The position numbers and the translations under genes were made by a program. Source: Anisodus tanguticus (lineage: Eukaryota > Streptophyta > Magnoliopsida > Solanales > Solanaceae). From it: a DNA stretch of 64,000 bases. Location: assembly GCA_034509755.1 (NCBI GenBank), contig CM067557.1:13368001-13432000 (forward strand). The letters run 5' to 3'. This document shows positions 55,701 to 64,000 of the stretch, piece by piece. Below the pieces are notes generated by a model, which made no database searches, was not told where the DNA came from, and saw only the letters and a list, made by a program, of their open reading frames with translations. Every line of letters starts with the position of its first letter. Within the stretch, counting starts at the first letter, position 1.

Positions 55701-58103
55701 TGAAGCATGTGATCAGTGACATCAGCTGCCAAGTCTCCAACGAATATTGTGTATTCAGGAGTATTATCTGCACGTTTTTCACCCGAACCAAGTGATGCCC
55801 AGTTGAGCCTAAAATTTTGCTCAATATTAGGCATCAAGGTGCCATTGTATGCTTGTAGATTCCTTTCTGCAGCTGCATGACTATTGAACTCAATAAAGCC
55901 GTAACCCTCTGATTGTTGAGTTTGCTTGTTACGGATAACTTTAGCAGAGACCACCTGCATAACCAGTTAACAGTTAGTGCTTTTTCACACAACCAACAGC
56001 AAAGGGGGAAAATAGAGAAAGTGGAAAGAAGAAGACTGTTATTAGTTGCACCAATATGCACACCAGAGCAAAAGAAGAGTAAATTCGGTATATGCTCACA
56101 AGAATGCACGTAGCACAAGTTGTATATTCCCCATCTCAAAATCTCAACTTTATTGGCAAGAAATTCACCAAAACAAATTTTGATAAGATATACCCCACAA
56201 TTCACAGGGGAGTCCACATAGGCTGGTACTAGTAAGTAAACCCATCAATTATTGATTCAAAGATACCAAACCAACAATAGGAATCCACAGTAGCAACTTA
56301 AAGCTCAATATTTTGTCCCATAACACCATATACAAGCACCCCAGGACCAATGGACTAGCTTACTCAAAAAATTCAACAACAAGCAGTTACCAAAAAAATG
56401 TGCACTTCTGAAGAGTTGCCACTGAAACCTCAAGCAGATTTTTAAGAAAATATTATCCTGCACACTACTTACAAGATTAGAGGAAATTATTATAAAGGTA
56501 CTATATTTAAATTAATACTCCCTTTGTCCCAATTTATGTGGCACCATTTGATTTGACACGGAATTTAAGAAATAAAGGAAGACTTTTGAATTGTGGTCCA
56601 AAACAAGCCTTATATAAATGTGTGGCTGTAAATCATCTCATAAAGTTAAATTGTTTCTAATTATAGAAAGGTGACATTCTTTTTGGGACAGTCCAAAAAA
56701 GAAATGGTGCCACATAAATTGGGGCAGAGGGAGCATATGGGGAACCTCGCTTCATTGTCTTAAAGTTAACTCATTTTCACCAAAAATATAATACAAGTTA
56801 CTGCACATTAACTCCATCTTTTGAAGTGATACAAGTTACTGCATACAAACTCCATTGCGAGATTATTCACATTCCTCAAATAAACACAAAACACTCAGTA
56901 GAAATCAATCCAAAGCATATGACCACAGCAAACACATAACAATTCTCAAAAAAAGAAACAGATCCAATCTCCCCCCTAAAGACTTAGTTTTTCATAATTA
57001 AATACTCAGCAGCCATATCCAAAACAAGCAAACGTCCTTTTCATAGCTTTTCAGTTGCTTATATTTTCTGATATAGCCTACATGAGAAACTAAATCTGCC
57101 TACACGCACAGCATAGCCAGTCACAACCTCGATGTAAGAGAAGAATCACCATAAGTAGCTGCCAGACAGAGTAAAAATAGTATAACTATGATAAAACCTA
57201 AATGGATACACAGAGTATTCATATAGCGTGCCAGCTAGTTCAGGTTGAGGCACAGTAGCTCAATCCAATATACTAATTTGAATGTCTAACAGTGTGAACC
57301 AACAGAATCATTAGAAAACATACAGTCATCATAAACAGGTCCTTGTACAGTAAGACCTCTCTAAAGTGTCATTTGTTCCAATCTTTTTTTGGCTGATATA
57401 GTGAAATGTTGTTATAAAGAACATATAATTCTCCCTCCGTGTCAATTTATTTGACTTACTTTGCTTTTTAGTCCGTTTAAAAAATAATGCATCTTATCTT
57501 TTCTGTTTTGGCGACTCTTTAATTCCAACTTTCCACGAGGCATGTTTAAGACCACAAAATTAAAGATCATTTTGATACATTCTACATATGTTTAGTTAAA
57601 AAACACAAGATTCAAAAGTCTTATTTACTTTCTTAAACTCCGTGCCAAGTCAAAAACGGACAAACAAATTGAAACAGAGTTCAGATTGAATGTCTAACTA
57701 AATCATTAGAAAACATATAAACCTGTCATTATACCTGCAAATAAAACCTAATTGGCTAATAACGATAAATAGGCAACAATGTTTATCAGGAACTTAGTTA
57801 TACCTCCCCAGTTTGTGCGAAGCAGTTATAGAGGTACTGTTCATCCATCCAAAACTGTAGATCTCCAATCCAGAGCGTCCGGATCTCATCAGCACTAGTC
57901 GGCTGAGCCGCCGCCATGTACTGAGATTGTTGTTGTTGCTGTTGCGGTGGCGGTGGTGCTCCGCCTTGCTGCGGTGGTTGTTGGTAGTAATAACCGGACT
58001 GCTGAGGCGGCGGAACCTGGTACTGCGGCTGCTGCCATTGCTGTTGGTATTGTGGTTGCACCACCATTGGTGGTGGGACCATTGAGCTTGGTGCCGGTTG
58101 CAT
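52709..58103 (-). CDS. RNA-binding protein, RBP45/RBP47 type, three RRMs, seven exons
   Basis: Inferred exons (minus strand): 57804-58103, 55486-55954, 53642-53697, 53436-53566, 53264-53360, 52999-53175 and a last one with the stop TAA at 52709-52711. All junctions are GT-AG and in phase, giving 410 residues, close to the family's usual 390-410. The N-terminus is Gln/Pro-rich. RRM1 has LWIGDL (77-82) and EGYGFIEF (116-123), RRM2 IFVGDL (170-175) and KGYGFVRF (210-217), RRM3 IFVGNL (276-281) and KRCGFVQF (309-316). The C-terminus is Gly/Tyr/Gln-rich. Such proteins bind U-rich and poly(A) RNA in the nucleus and enter stress granules. The start is the ATG at 58103: the frame runs five codons further up, but only from TTG. 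If the last intron is not removed, six other residues and TGA (52978-52980) follow. Confidence 0.88.
53698..55485 (-). other. Intron 2 of the RBP45-like gene (1.8 kb)
   Basis: The donor is GCAAG|GTATATC and the acceptor TTTTGCAG|CTTC. Frames inside it, such as 54564-54220, do not resemble proteins. No transposon was recognised. Confidence 0.75.
56518..56733. mobile_element. Stowaway-like MITE in intron 1 (216 bp)
   Basis: The left end is CTCCCTTTGTCCCAATTTAT-GTGGCACCATTTG and the right complement CTCCCTCTGCCCCAATTTAT-GTGGCACCATTTC. TA precedes the left end and CA follows the right one, so one target base has changed. Confidence 0.9.
57431..57683. mobile_element. Older Stowaway-like MITE in intron 1
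   Basis: The left end CTCCCTCCGTGTCAATTTAT-TTGAC faces the right complement CTCTGTTTCAATTTGTTTG. The ends are worn and the right boundary is uncertain by a few bases. Confidence 0.7.
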
Positions 58104-58275
58104 CGTGTTCAAACTCAAACCCTAGAGATGGAATATTATGTGGATGATGCGAGAGAGATTGAAAGGAGTGGAGAGAGATATTTTTGTAGTGGTAAGAAAA
58201 AGACACAACCAATAAAAGTGTGTGAGGGCCCATCTATCTACTTTTACAAAGAAAAACATTGAACAAAGAGAGAAA

Positions 58276-58282
58276 ATATATA
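58276..58282 (-). promoter_or_regulatory. TATA box of the RBP45-like gene
   Basis: On the minus strand CTCTATATATTTTC lies about 175 bp upstream of the start codon. Transcription would begin near 58245-58250. The 5' UTR is then about 145 bases of CT-rich sequence, as is common in plant housekeeping genes. A T21-type run follows on the plus strand at about 58304-58323. Confidence 0.55.
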
Positions 58283-58379
58283 GAGTATCTATCAACTTTC
58301 TCTTCTTTTTTTTTTTTTTTTTTCATAATCCAGGGTTTCTGTTTGTTTGCGCATACCGACTACTTCACTGACGTTACCT

Positions 58380-58550
58380 GACGTCCCGGATAATAGCACG
58401 GTCCTTCAACACTATTATCGTGTAAATCGCGGGATGTGCTCCGGTGGCACTATTATCGGGTAAATCCTGGGTGTAACTCCGGTGGCAACACTATTATTAA
58501 ATCGCGGGAAATCGCGGGATGTTATCTCGCGGGATGTGCTCGGGCTTTTT
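58380..58550. repeat. Imperfect ~40-bp repeats (CGCGGGATGTGCTC type)
   Basis: CACTATTATCGTGTAAATCG, CACTATTATCGGGTAAATCC and CACTATTATTAAATCGCGGG follow one another. GCGGGATGTGCTC(C/G)GG occurs twice (about 58430 and 58532). Confidence 0.6.
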
Positions 58551-58559
58551 CCGGGAGCG

Positions 58560-58700
58560 TACAACCGATCAATGAGACAAGGTCAAATTCCCCAACATGC
58601 AGAGTTTCTTCGTGCTTGCGGGGAATCGAACCCACGTTGTCCCAGGCCAGAGCGCCTTATAGCACCCAGGCTTTGCCACTGGACTATGCCCCGGAGGACA
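58560..58700 (-). mobile_element. tRNA-derived SINE head, minus strand
   Basis: On the minus strand TAGTCCAGTGG (58677-58687) and GGTTCGATTCC (58622-58632) are perfect pol III A and B boxes. The spacing is that of a tRNA, but the sequence does not fold into a closed acceptor stem, so I call it a SINE and not a tRNA gene. The 3' end was not found. Confidence 0.6.
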
Positions 58701-58754
58701 AAACTGTGGTACGGTAAACTTTTTAAAGTGACTGGTCCCACCGCATTACGGCCC

Positions 58755-58935
58755 CATACCCCAGAAAACCCCACCTCCGGCCTGCCCTACGGATTAGTAT
58801 ACACCGCTTGGCCCTACGCGTATGGAGGGATTTTTTTGGAACACAGTTCCACTCTCGCTGATCAGATGACTCGAATACGGAACCTCAGACAACAATACCC
58901 TAATGTATTGGCCACTGGGCCAAACGATTTGGATT
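58755..58935 (-). mobile_element. Second tRNA-derived SINE, minus strand
   Basis: TGGCCCAGTGG (58912-58922, complement) is a perfect A box. TATTCGAGTCA (58867-58877, complement) matches the B box at 8 of 11 positions. The downstream part reads GGAACTGTGTTCC and CCATACGCGTAGGGCCAAGC on the same strand. Ends are approximate. Confidence 0.55.
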
Positions 58936-59514
58936 TCTTTTACTCTTTTTTATTCTATCACAAGTGAATTTATCCGCTTCGCACGGTAATTAAAAATCAT
59001 ATTAGATATTTGAAATAAACCTTCACTAATATTCGAGTATCAAAGAAAAATTTGAAAATCCTTCTTAGTTTTCAAATTCAAATAGATTAAATTTTAAATT
59101 TTAATTTTTACTAATGGTCTTGAAGACATTAATTTATAGGATGATCTTTCTGTAATATTAGTAGAGACAAAAGGAATAAAATTCTCATGTATAAACAATA
59201 GTTCAATATATTTATTAAATTACAAATATAAGCGAATTCATCAAAATTAGAGTTAAAAATATGAGTCCATACCAATTTTTTAAACAGAAATGCATTACCC
59301 CAACAGCAATGAACCTACTATCTTTTAATTGTTATTTTTAAGTAGTGTTATTTTTTACATCCAAATGATCTTAGATTTCATATTGGGAGTATAATTATTG
59401 TATTTTTAATCTCTTGTATATTCATTTTTTTTCTAACGATAAATGTACCACTACACCTTTATGAATTCCCTTCTAAATTTGAGAAATCTCTTGTTAAGTT
59501 TATTCACAGATAAT
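58936..59514. other. AT-rich spacer
   Basis: No gene or repeat border was recognised between the SINEs and the copia LTR. Confidence 0.5.
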
Positions 59515-59877
59515 ATGATGGACAAGAAGCTCACTAACATATATTGTATATCGACGAAGATAAGCAGAAGAAAAATCAGATGGAAGCAATATGACGAGAG
59601 AGAGAGAGAGAACGGAGCAAATCGTGTGAGAAATAATGTGTGTTGTTTCTTTACATAATTGGCCCTCACTATATATACATACATGACATCACTATCAATT
59701 AACCTTCTCTAACTACCTTTAACAAACTAATAACCATCATAACAAACTCCTAACTAACTTTAACCAACATAAACAAACTCCTAACTAACTTTAACCAACA
59801 TAAACAAACTCCTAACAAATAACAACCATAACAAACTCCTAATTATGGCACCTTTGTACACTTATTTAATTCTTTCA
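59515..59877 (-). repeat. 3' LTR of copia F (left end uncertain)
   Basis: On the minus strand it starts TGAAAGAATTAAATAAG after the purine tract. The outer end is set at a CTTGTCCATCA (59515), but it could lie further left. It contains a tandem repeat of about 31 bp, AACAAACTCCTAACTAACTT (about 59740-59815), and a (GA)n run at about 59595-59612. Confidence 0.6.
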
Positions 59878-59884
59878 CACACAC

Positions 59885-62800
59885 CCTCAAGCTAGGGGAC
59901 ATGAAGATATTTTTCATCCCTAGCTTGGACATTAAGTGAGCATGATGATGGTTGTCGAGAGCCTTGGTAAGAAGATCTGTAGGTTGCTCAGTAGAAGGCA
60001 AGTAAGTTGTGTGTATAAGACCATCTTGGATTCATTCTCTTATGAAGTGACAATCTATATCAATATGTTTAGTACACTCATGAAAAATTGGATTAGCAGC
60101 AATCTAAATAGCAGATTTGCTGTCTGTGAATACAGAAACATGCAACTTAACAAATACTCCAGCTCTTGAAACAAACCAGTAAGCCATACAATCTCAGCCA
60201 CTGAAGCAGCTAGTGATTTATACTCAACCTCAGCTGAACTTCTGGAAATTGTGGCATGTTTCTTAGATTTCCATGAAACATGAGAAGTACCAAATAACAC
60301 CAAATAGCCTGTAACAGATCTTCTACTGCTGAGACAAGCCCCCCAATCAGCATCACAGAAACCCTGTAAATGTGGAGTACTGGAGTTATTGAGAAGAATG
60401 CCTGAACCCGGAGCATGCTTAATGTACCTAACAAGTCTCATTCCAGCCTCCAAGTGAAAACTCTTGGGGGCCTGCATAAACTGGCTAAGATGTTGTACAG
60501 CAAAAGCAATGTCTGGTCTAGTATTGGTAAGGTATAACAGCCTTCCAATGAGTCTTCTATACATGATAAGATCTGGTAATGGTAGATCATGTGAAGAGGA
60601 AGACTTAAATGCAGTAACATATGGTGTAGACTGAGATGCAACATAATCATCAAACTCCACAGTACTAAGTTTCTGATGCACTTTCATAGGTGAATGCACA
60701 AGCTTAGCACCTGCTAAGCCTGAATCAGAAATAAGCTCCAGAGCATACTTTCTCTTATGCATAAGGATGCCTTGAGAGCTCCTTGCAAACTATATACCAA
60801 GGAAATATTTGAGCTCACCTAAATCATTGATTTTGAAAGCAGCATGTAGTGACTGCTTAGTAGACTGAATGAGTGTTGGATCATCACCAGTGATCAACAA
60901 ATCATCAACATATACTAGTACCACTACAATTTTGCCAGCCTCCTGCTTGGTAAATAATGAATAATCCCTGTGATTTTGATGAAAACCAAAGAAAAGTAAA
61001 GCTGAAGTCAGTTTAATATTCCACTGTCTAGATACTTATTTCAGACCATACATTGATTTGAGCAGTCTACATACTTGATTCTGACCTCATGTGGTATTAA
61101 ACTCTTCTGGCATTTGCATAAACATCTCTTCATATAAATCTCTTTGTAGGAATGTATTGTAGACATCCATTTGATGAATAACCCAGTGCCTAGTAGCTGC
61201 AACAGATACCACAGCTCTTACAGTAGTCATTTTAACCATAGGTGAAAAAGTCTCATGATAGTCTAGGCCCTCATTTTGGTTGTATCCTTTTGCCACCAAC
61301 CTGGCCTTGAATCTTTCAACTTCACTTGTTGCTTTATACTTGATTTTATACACTCACCTACATCCAATGGCTTTTTTACCATTTGAAAGTTGCACAATCT
61401 CCCATGTCTTATTTTCCTCCAATGCTTAAATCTCAGCCTTCATTGCATTAACTCACCTTTTGTCCTTGGCTGCTTCTGAATAGTTATGTGGCTCAACATC
61501 CACAGAGATCTGTGCCATAAAATCTTGATACATGGATGATAATCCTATGTAATCTACTCCATTTGATATGGAATACAAACAAATATTGTAACCTTGCTTA
61601 GCAATATAGTCTTTATGCCAAATGAGAGGTCTACTAGTTCTTGTAGACCTCCTAGTGTCAGACATGTGTACTGGTTTATCTTGACATCTTAAAACATCAT
61701 CATGATCATCATCATCTGTCTGTTCACCACCAGTTTCTGGATTATTATTTTGACTGTTTGAGCAATTGTGTGTGACTTCGACATTTTATGGATGAACCAT
61801 ATCATCATAATAGAAATGTTCATGTGATTGAATGAAAACACCCCTGTCTACTGCATCATTTTTTAATGGAAAGATTGTTTCCATAAAATCACATCTCTGC
61901 TCATGAAAATCACTTTTTTCATGTCATATAACTTGTATCCTTTCTGTGCATTTCCATATCCTAGAAGAACAACCTTCACAGCTCTAGGACTGAATTTGTC
62001 TTGTCTAGGCAAAACAATTACAAAGCATAAACATCCTATCACCCTTAAATGTGAGAGTGATGGATATTTGTTATATAACATTTCATAAGGTGACTTATTC
62101 TTTATGACAGTTGATGGTATTCTGTTTAGAATGTACACTGCCCCTCCACACAATAACCCCAAAATCTATCTAGCAGATTAGCTTATTTTTTTTATAGCTC
62201 TAGCAGTCTCCAGTAGATGTCTATGTTTTATTTCCACTACCACATTCTGCTTTGGTGTGTATGGACATGAGCTTTCATGTATCACACTATATTATTGAAA
62301 CAAATCTTTACAATTATGATTAAAAAACTCAACCCCATTATCAGACCTTACTTTTTTTTTTATTTTCATGTCAAACTGAGTATGGACTTCAACAAAAAAA
62401 ATTCTGAGTAATGTAATCACATCTGTTTTGAGTCTCATTAAGAAAATCCAAGTCCATCTAGAATAATCATTCAAAATAGTCAGAAAGTATCTCATTCCAT
62501 TATATGTTTCAACTTTATAGGATCCCCATACATCCATATGTAACATCTGAAAGGGCCCTAATGTTCTACTAGTACTAACATGAAAAGGAACTCTATTTTA
62601 TCTAGCCAAAGGACACACCTCACAATTATTCAAAGTAAAAGAAGATTCATTCCTGAAAGCTGAAATTTTCTTCACGACACTCATGTGTATATAACATAGT
62701 CTCTGGTGCCAAACACTTGCATAAACCTGTTGAGATACTGCCAAACACTTATTCAGCTTTCCTTTTTTATTTTGTGTATCCAAACACAGTACATACAATC

Positions 62801-63120
62801 ATTCTTCCTCATTACCAATCCCCCTCACCTTCCCAGATGAGATATCCTGAAACACACAATAATATGGAAAGAAGGTAACACTACAATTCAGTTCTTTTGT
62901 CACCTTTGAAACATACATGAGGTTAAATTTGAAAGTTGGGACACATAAAACATTTTTAAGAACATCACCTCTTCCTAAGTTACAATCACCAACATGTGTG
63001 ATTCTAGTTGAATCCCATGTAGGCAACTGCACTTTACCTGCATTTTCTATCAGATTTCTATTGTGTAAGTATTCCTGATTACTAATCATGTGATTAGTTG
63101 CACCTGAGTCTACAATCTAT
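59885..63120 (-). pseudogene. pol of copia F (protease, integrase, RT, RNase H), broken
   Basis: Protease reads IVDSGATNHMI (about 63110-63078) with an intact D-S-G; the preceding Trp codon is TAG. The gag-pre-integrase block includes WHQRLCYIHMSVVKK. Integrase has LHMDVWGSYKVETYNG (62543) and VRSDNGVEFFN, and its later part SPYEMLYNKYPSLSHLRVIG (62085). RT keeps VERFKARLVAKGYNQNEGLD (61315) and HQMDVYNTFLQRDLYEEMFM. RNase H has DADWGACLSSRRSVTGY (60345) and RSSAEVEYKSLAAS, with HIDIDCHFIRE near 60040. Stops between the blocks rule out a complete product. Confidence 0.88.
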
Positions 63121-63458
63121 TTTAACATTACTTCATCAACATTAAATTTACTTGTCATGTTTGCACTAGCATTAGACTCTCTAGCTTCATTCCTGTTATT
63201 AATCATGTTGAGTAGTTGTTAGTGTTGACTAGGTGTAAATTGATTAATTGCCATGTGAGTTCCTTGATGATTATGACAGCTTGACATGAATTGTGGCACC
63301 TGTGGGTTTCCATGTGAAGAAAATCTCTCAGGTTGCGAATTCTGAACATGTCTTGCATTGTGTTGATAATGTTGTACATTATGTCATTGTCCTCCTTGTC
63401 CAATGTCTTCAAATGCTGAATTTCTTCATGTCACCACATTTTCCCTCTTTGTCTTTCC

Positions 63459-64000
63459 TTAGAAATTTTCTGGATATCCATTTAGTTTGTAACAATCATT
63501 TTGCAGGTGACCAGTCTTATGACAAAATTCACATTTCATCAACTTAAAACAATCCATTTTCAAGTGTCCTCTACCATGACAGAAATCACATACTACATTG
63601 GGATTGTATGGCTTCTTTTGCTTTGTATTTCCACTGCCACTTCTAGTTGTGAACATGGCCACTGACTTCAATGTATCTTGCATCATTCTAGTTGATCCTG
63701 CAACTATTCTTTGGCTTTCCTTTTGGTTAACCATTGCATATACTTGATTCAAACTAGGTATTTATTACATCATGATCACCTGACTTCTAACTTGACTATA
63801 ACTATCATGCAGTCCCATCAGAAATTGAAGCATCCTTTGATACTGCAAATGATCTATAAAATCTTTCGACGTAGGGCAACAATTAGGTGGTGGCATGATT
63901 GAATCATATTCATCCCAGAGATCCTTGAGCTTAGAGTAGTATATGGATACTGGCATTGTACCAGCCTCATCGTAAAGATTTCTTTATGCAACTGGAAAGT
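63459..64000 (-). pseudogene. gag of copia F with two CCHC zinc knuckles (partial)
   Basis: The UBN2-type core reads YYSKLKDLWDEYDSIMPPP (63940 leftward) and QYQRMLQFLMGLHDSYSQVR. After a break come CDFCHGRGHLKMDC and CEFCHKTGHLQNDC, both CX2CX4HX4C, about 63590-63500. Zinc knuckles bind the element's RNA. The N-terminus lies outside the window. Confidence 0.88.

Larger units (their letters stand above)
55955..57803 (-). other. Intron 1 of the RBP45-like gene (1.85 kb) with two MITEs
   Basis: The donor is GGGGAG|GTATAAC and the acceptor GGTTATGCAG|GTGG. It interrupts RRM1 between its helix 1 and strand 2, in phase 0. Two Stowaway-like MITEs lie in it. Confidence 0.8.
59515..64000 (-). mobile_element. 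Ty1-copia element F (3' LTR to gag), minus strand, cut by the window edge
   Basis: Read from the right edge leftward it has gag with two zinc knuckles, protease, integrase, RT, RNase H and a 3' LTR. The 5' LTR lies outside the window. It is unlike copies B-E: its gag carries CCHC motifs and the tract before the LTR is CTTGAGGGTGTGTG. Several domains hold stops. Confidence 0.9.

Noticed and set aside
58104..58118. Upstream start for the RBP45-like protein at 58118
   Set aside because: The codon there is TTG; the first in-frame ATG is at 58103.
58618..58690. tRNA gene on the minus strand
   Set aside because: Perfect A and B boxes, but the ends do not pair as an acceptor stem.
58482..58967. 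161-residue frame upstream of the RBP45-like gene
   Set aside because: It is made of repeats and two antisense SINE heads.

Overview
The window is plant nuclear DNA, most likely from a member of the Solanaceae. The evidence is a 2.8-kb LTR of the Ogre type (starts TGTTGACACC, purine tract just upstream), tRNA-derived SINE fragments with Solanaceae-type 3' regions and (TTG)n tails, Stowaway-like MITEs, and two spliced nuclear genes with GT-AG introns. Nothing in it is bacterial. It is dominated by transposable elements. I see two probably functional protein-coding genes in 64 kb: an AT-hook protein resembling METABOLIC NETWORK MODULATOR 1 (44806-46658, +) and a three-RRM RNA-binding protein of the RBP45/47 family (52709-58103, -). 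All other coding sequence is transposon-derived or a broken gene fragment.

Layout. 1-3267: the 3' end of an Ogre-like Ty3/gypsy element (39-bp tandem repeats, polypurine tract, complete LTR). 3268-4835: gag end and LTR of a minus-strand Ty1-copia element cut by the Ogre. 5006-10107: a MITE split by a complete minus-strand copia (5023-9861, duplicated site ATTTT). 10511-15529: a complete plus-strand copia (site ATAAG). 15595-17356: an internally deleted copia with both LTRs. 18850-24223: a 5.4-kb block bounded by 62-bp inverted repeats, holding a decayed copia and the first exon of a cytochrome b5 gene. About 25168-30368: a 5'-truncated minus-strand LINE broken by a hAT transposon (25332-28645) and by a SINE (29918-30148). 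32045-37340: a MITE split by a copia (32159-37195, site ATTTA). 37560-38280: a hAT relic. 40600-42850: a satellite array with higher-order structure.

The second half is more gene-like. The AT-hook gene is followed by a possible promoter near 47905. Next is a SINE whose B box was hit by a second hAT (48521-51953), lying just beyond the 3' end of the RBP45-like gene. That gene has seven inferred exons and two MITEs in intron 1. Two tRNA-derived SINE heads lie upstream of its promoter. The window ends inside another minus-strand copia of a different lineage, with two CCHC zinc knuckles.

The autonomous elements seen all carry stops or frameshifts, so none looks able to move by itself. Target-site duplications give a relative order of insertion at five places. 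I found no CRISPR array, operon, rRNA gene or convincing tRNA gene, and nothing I would call a new biological system. The most unusual items are the cytochrome b5 fragment inside an inverted-repeat block, the duplicated exon end with two in-frame acceptors in the AT-hook gene, the nested insertions with exact target sites, and the ~782-bp higher-order satellite.
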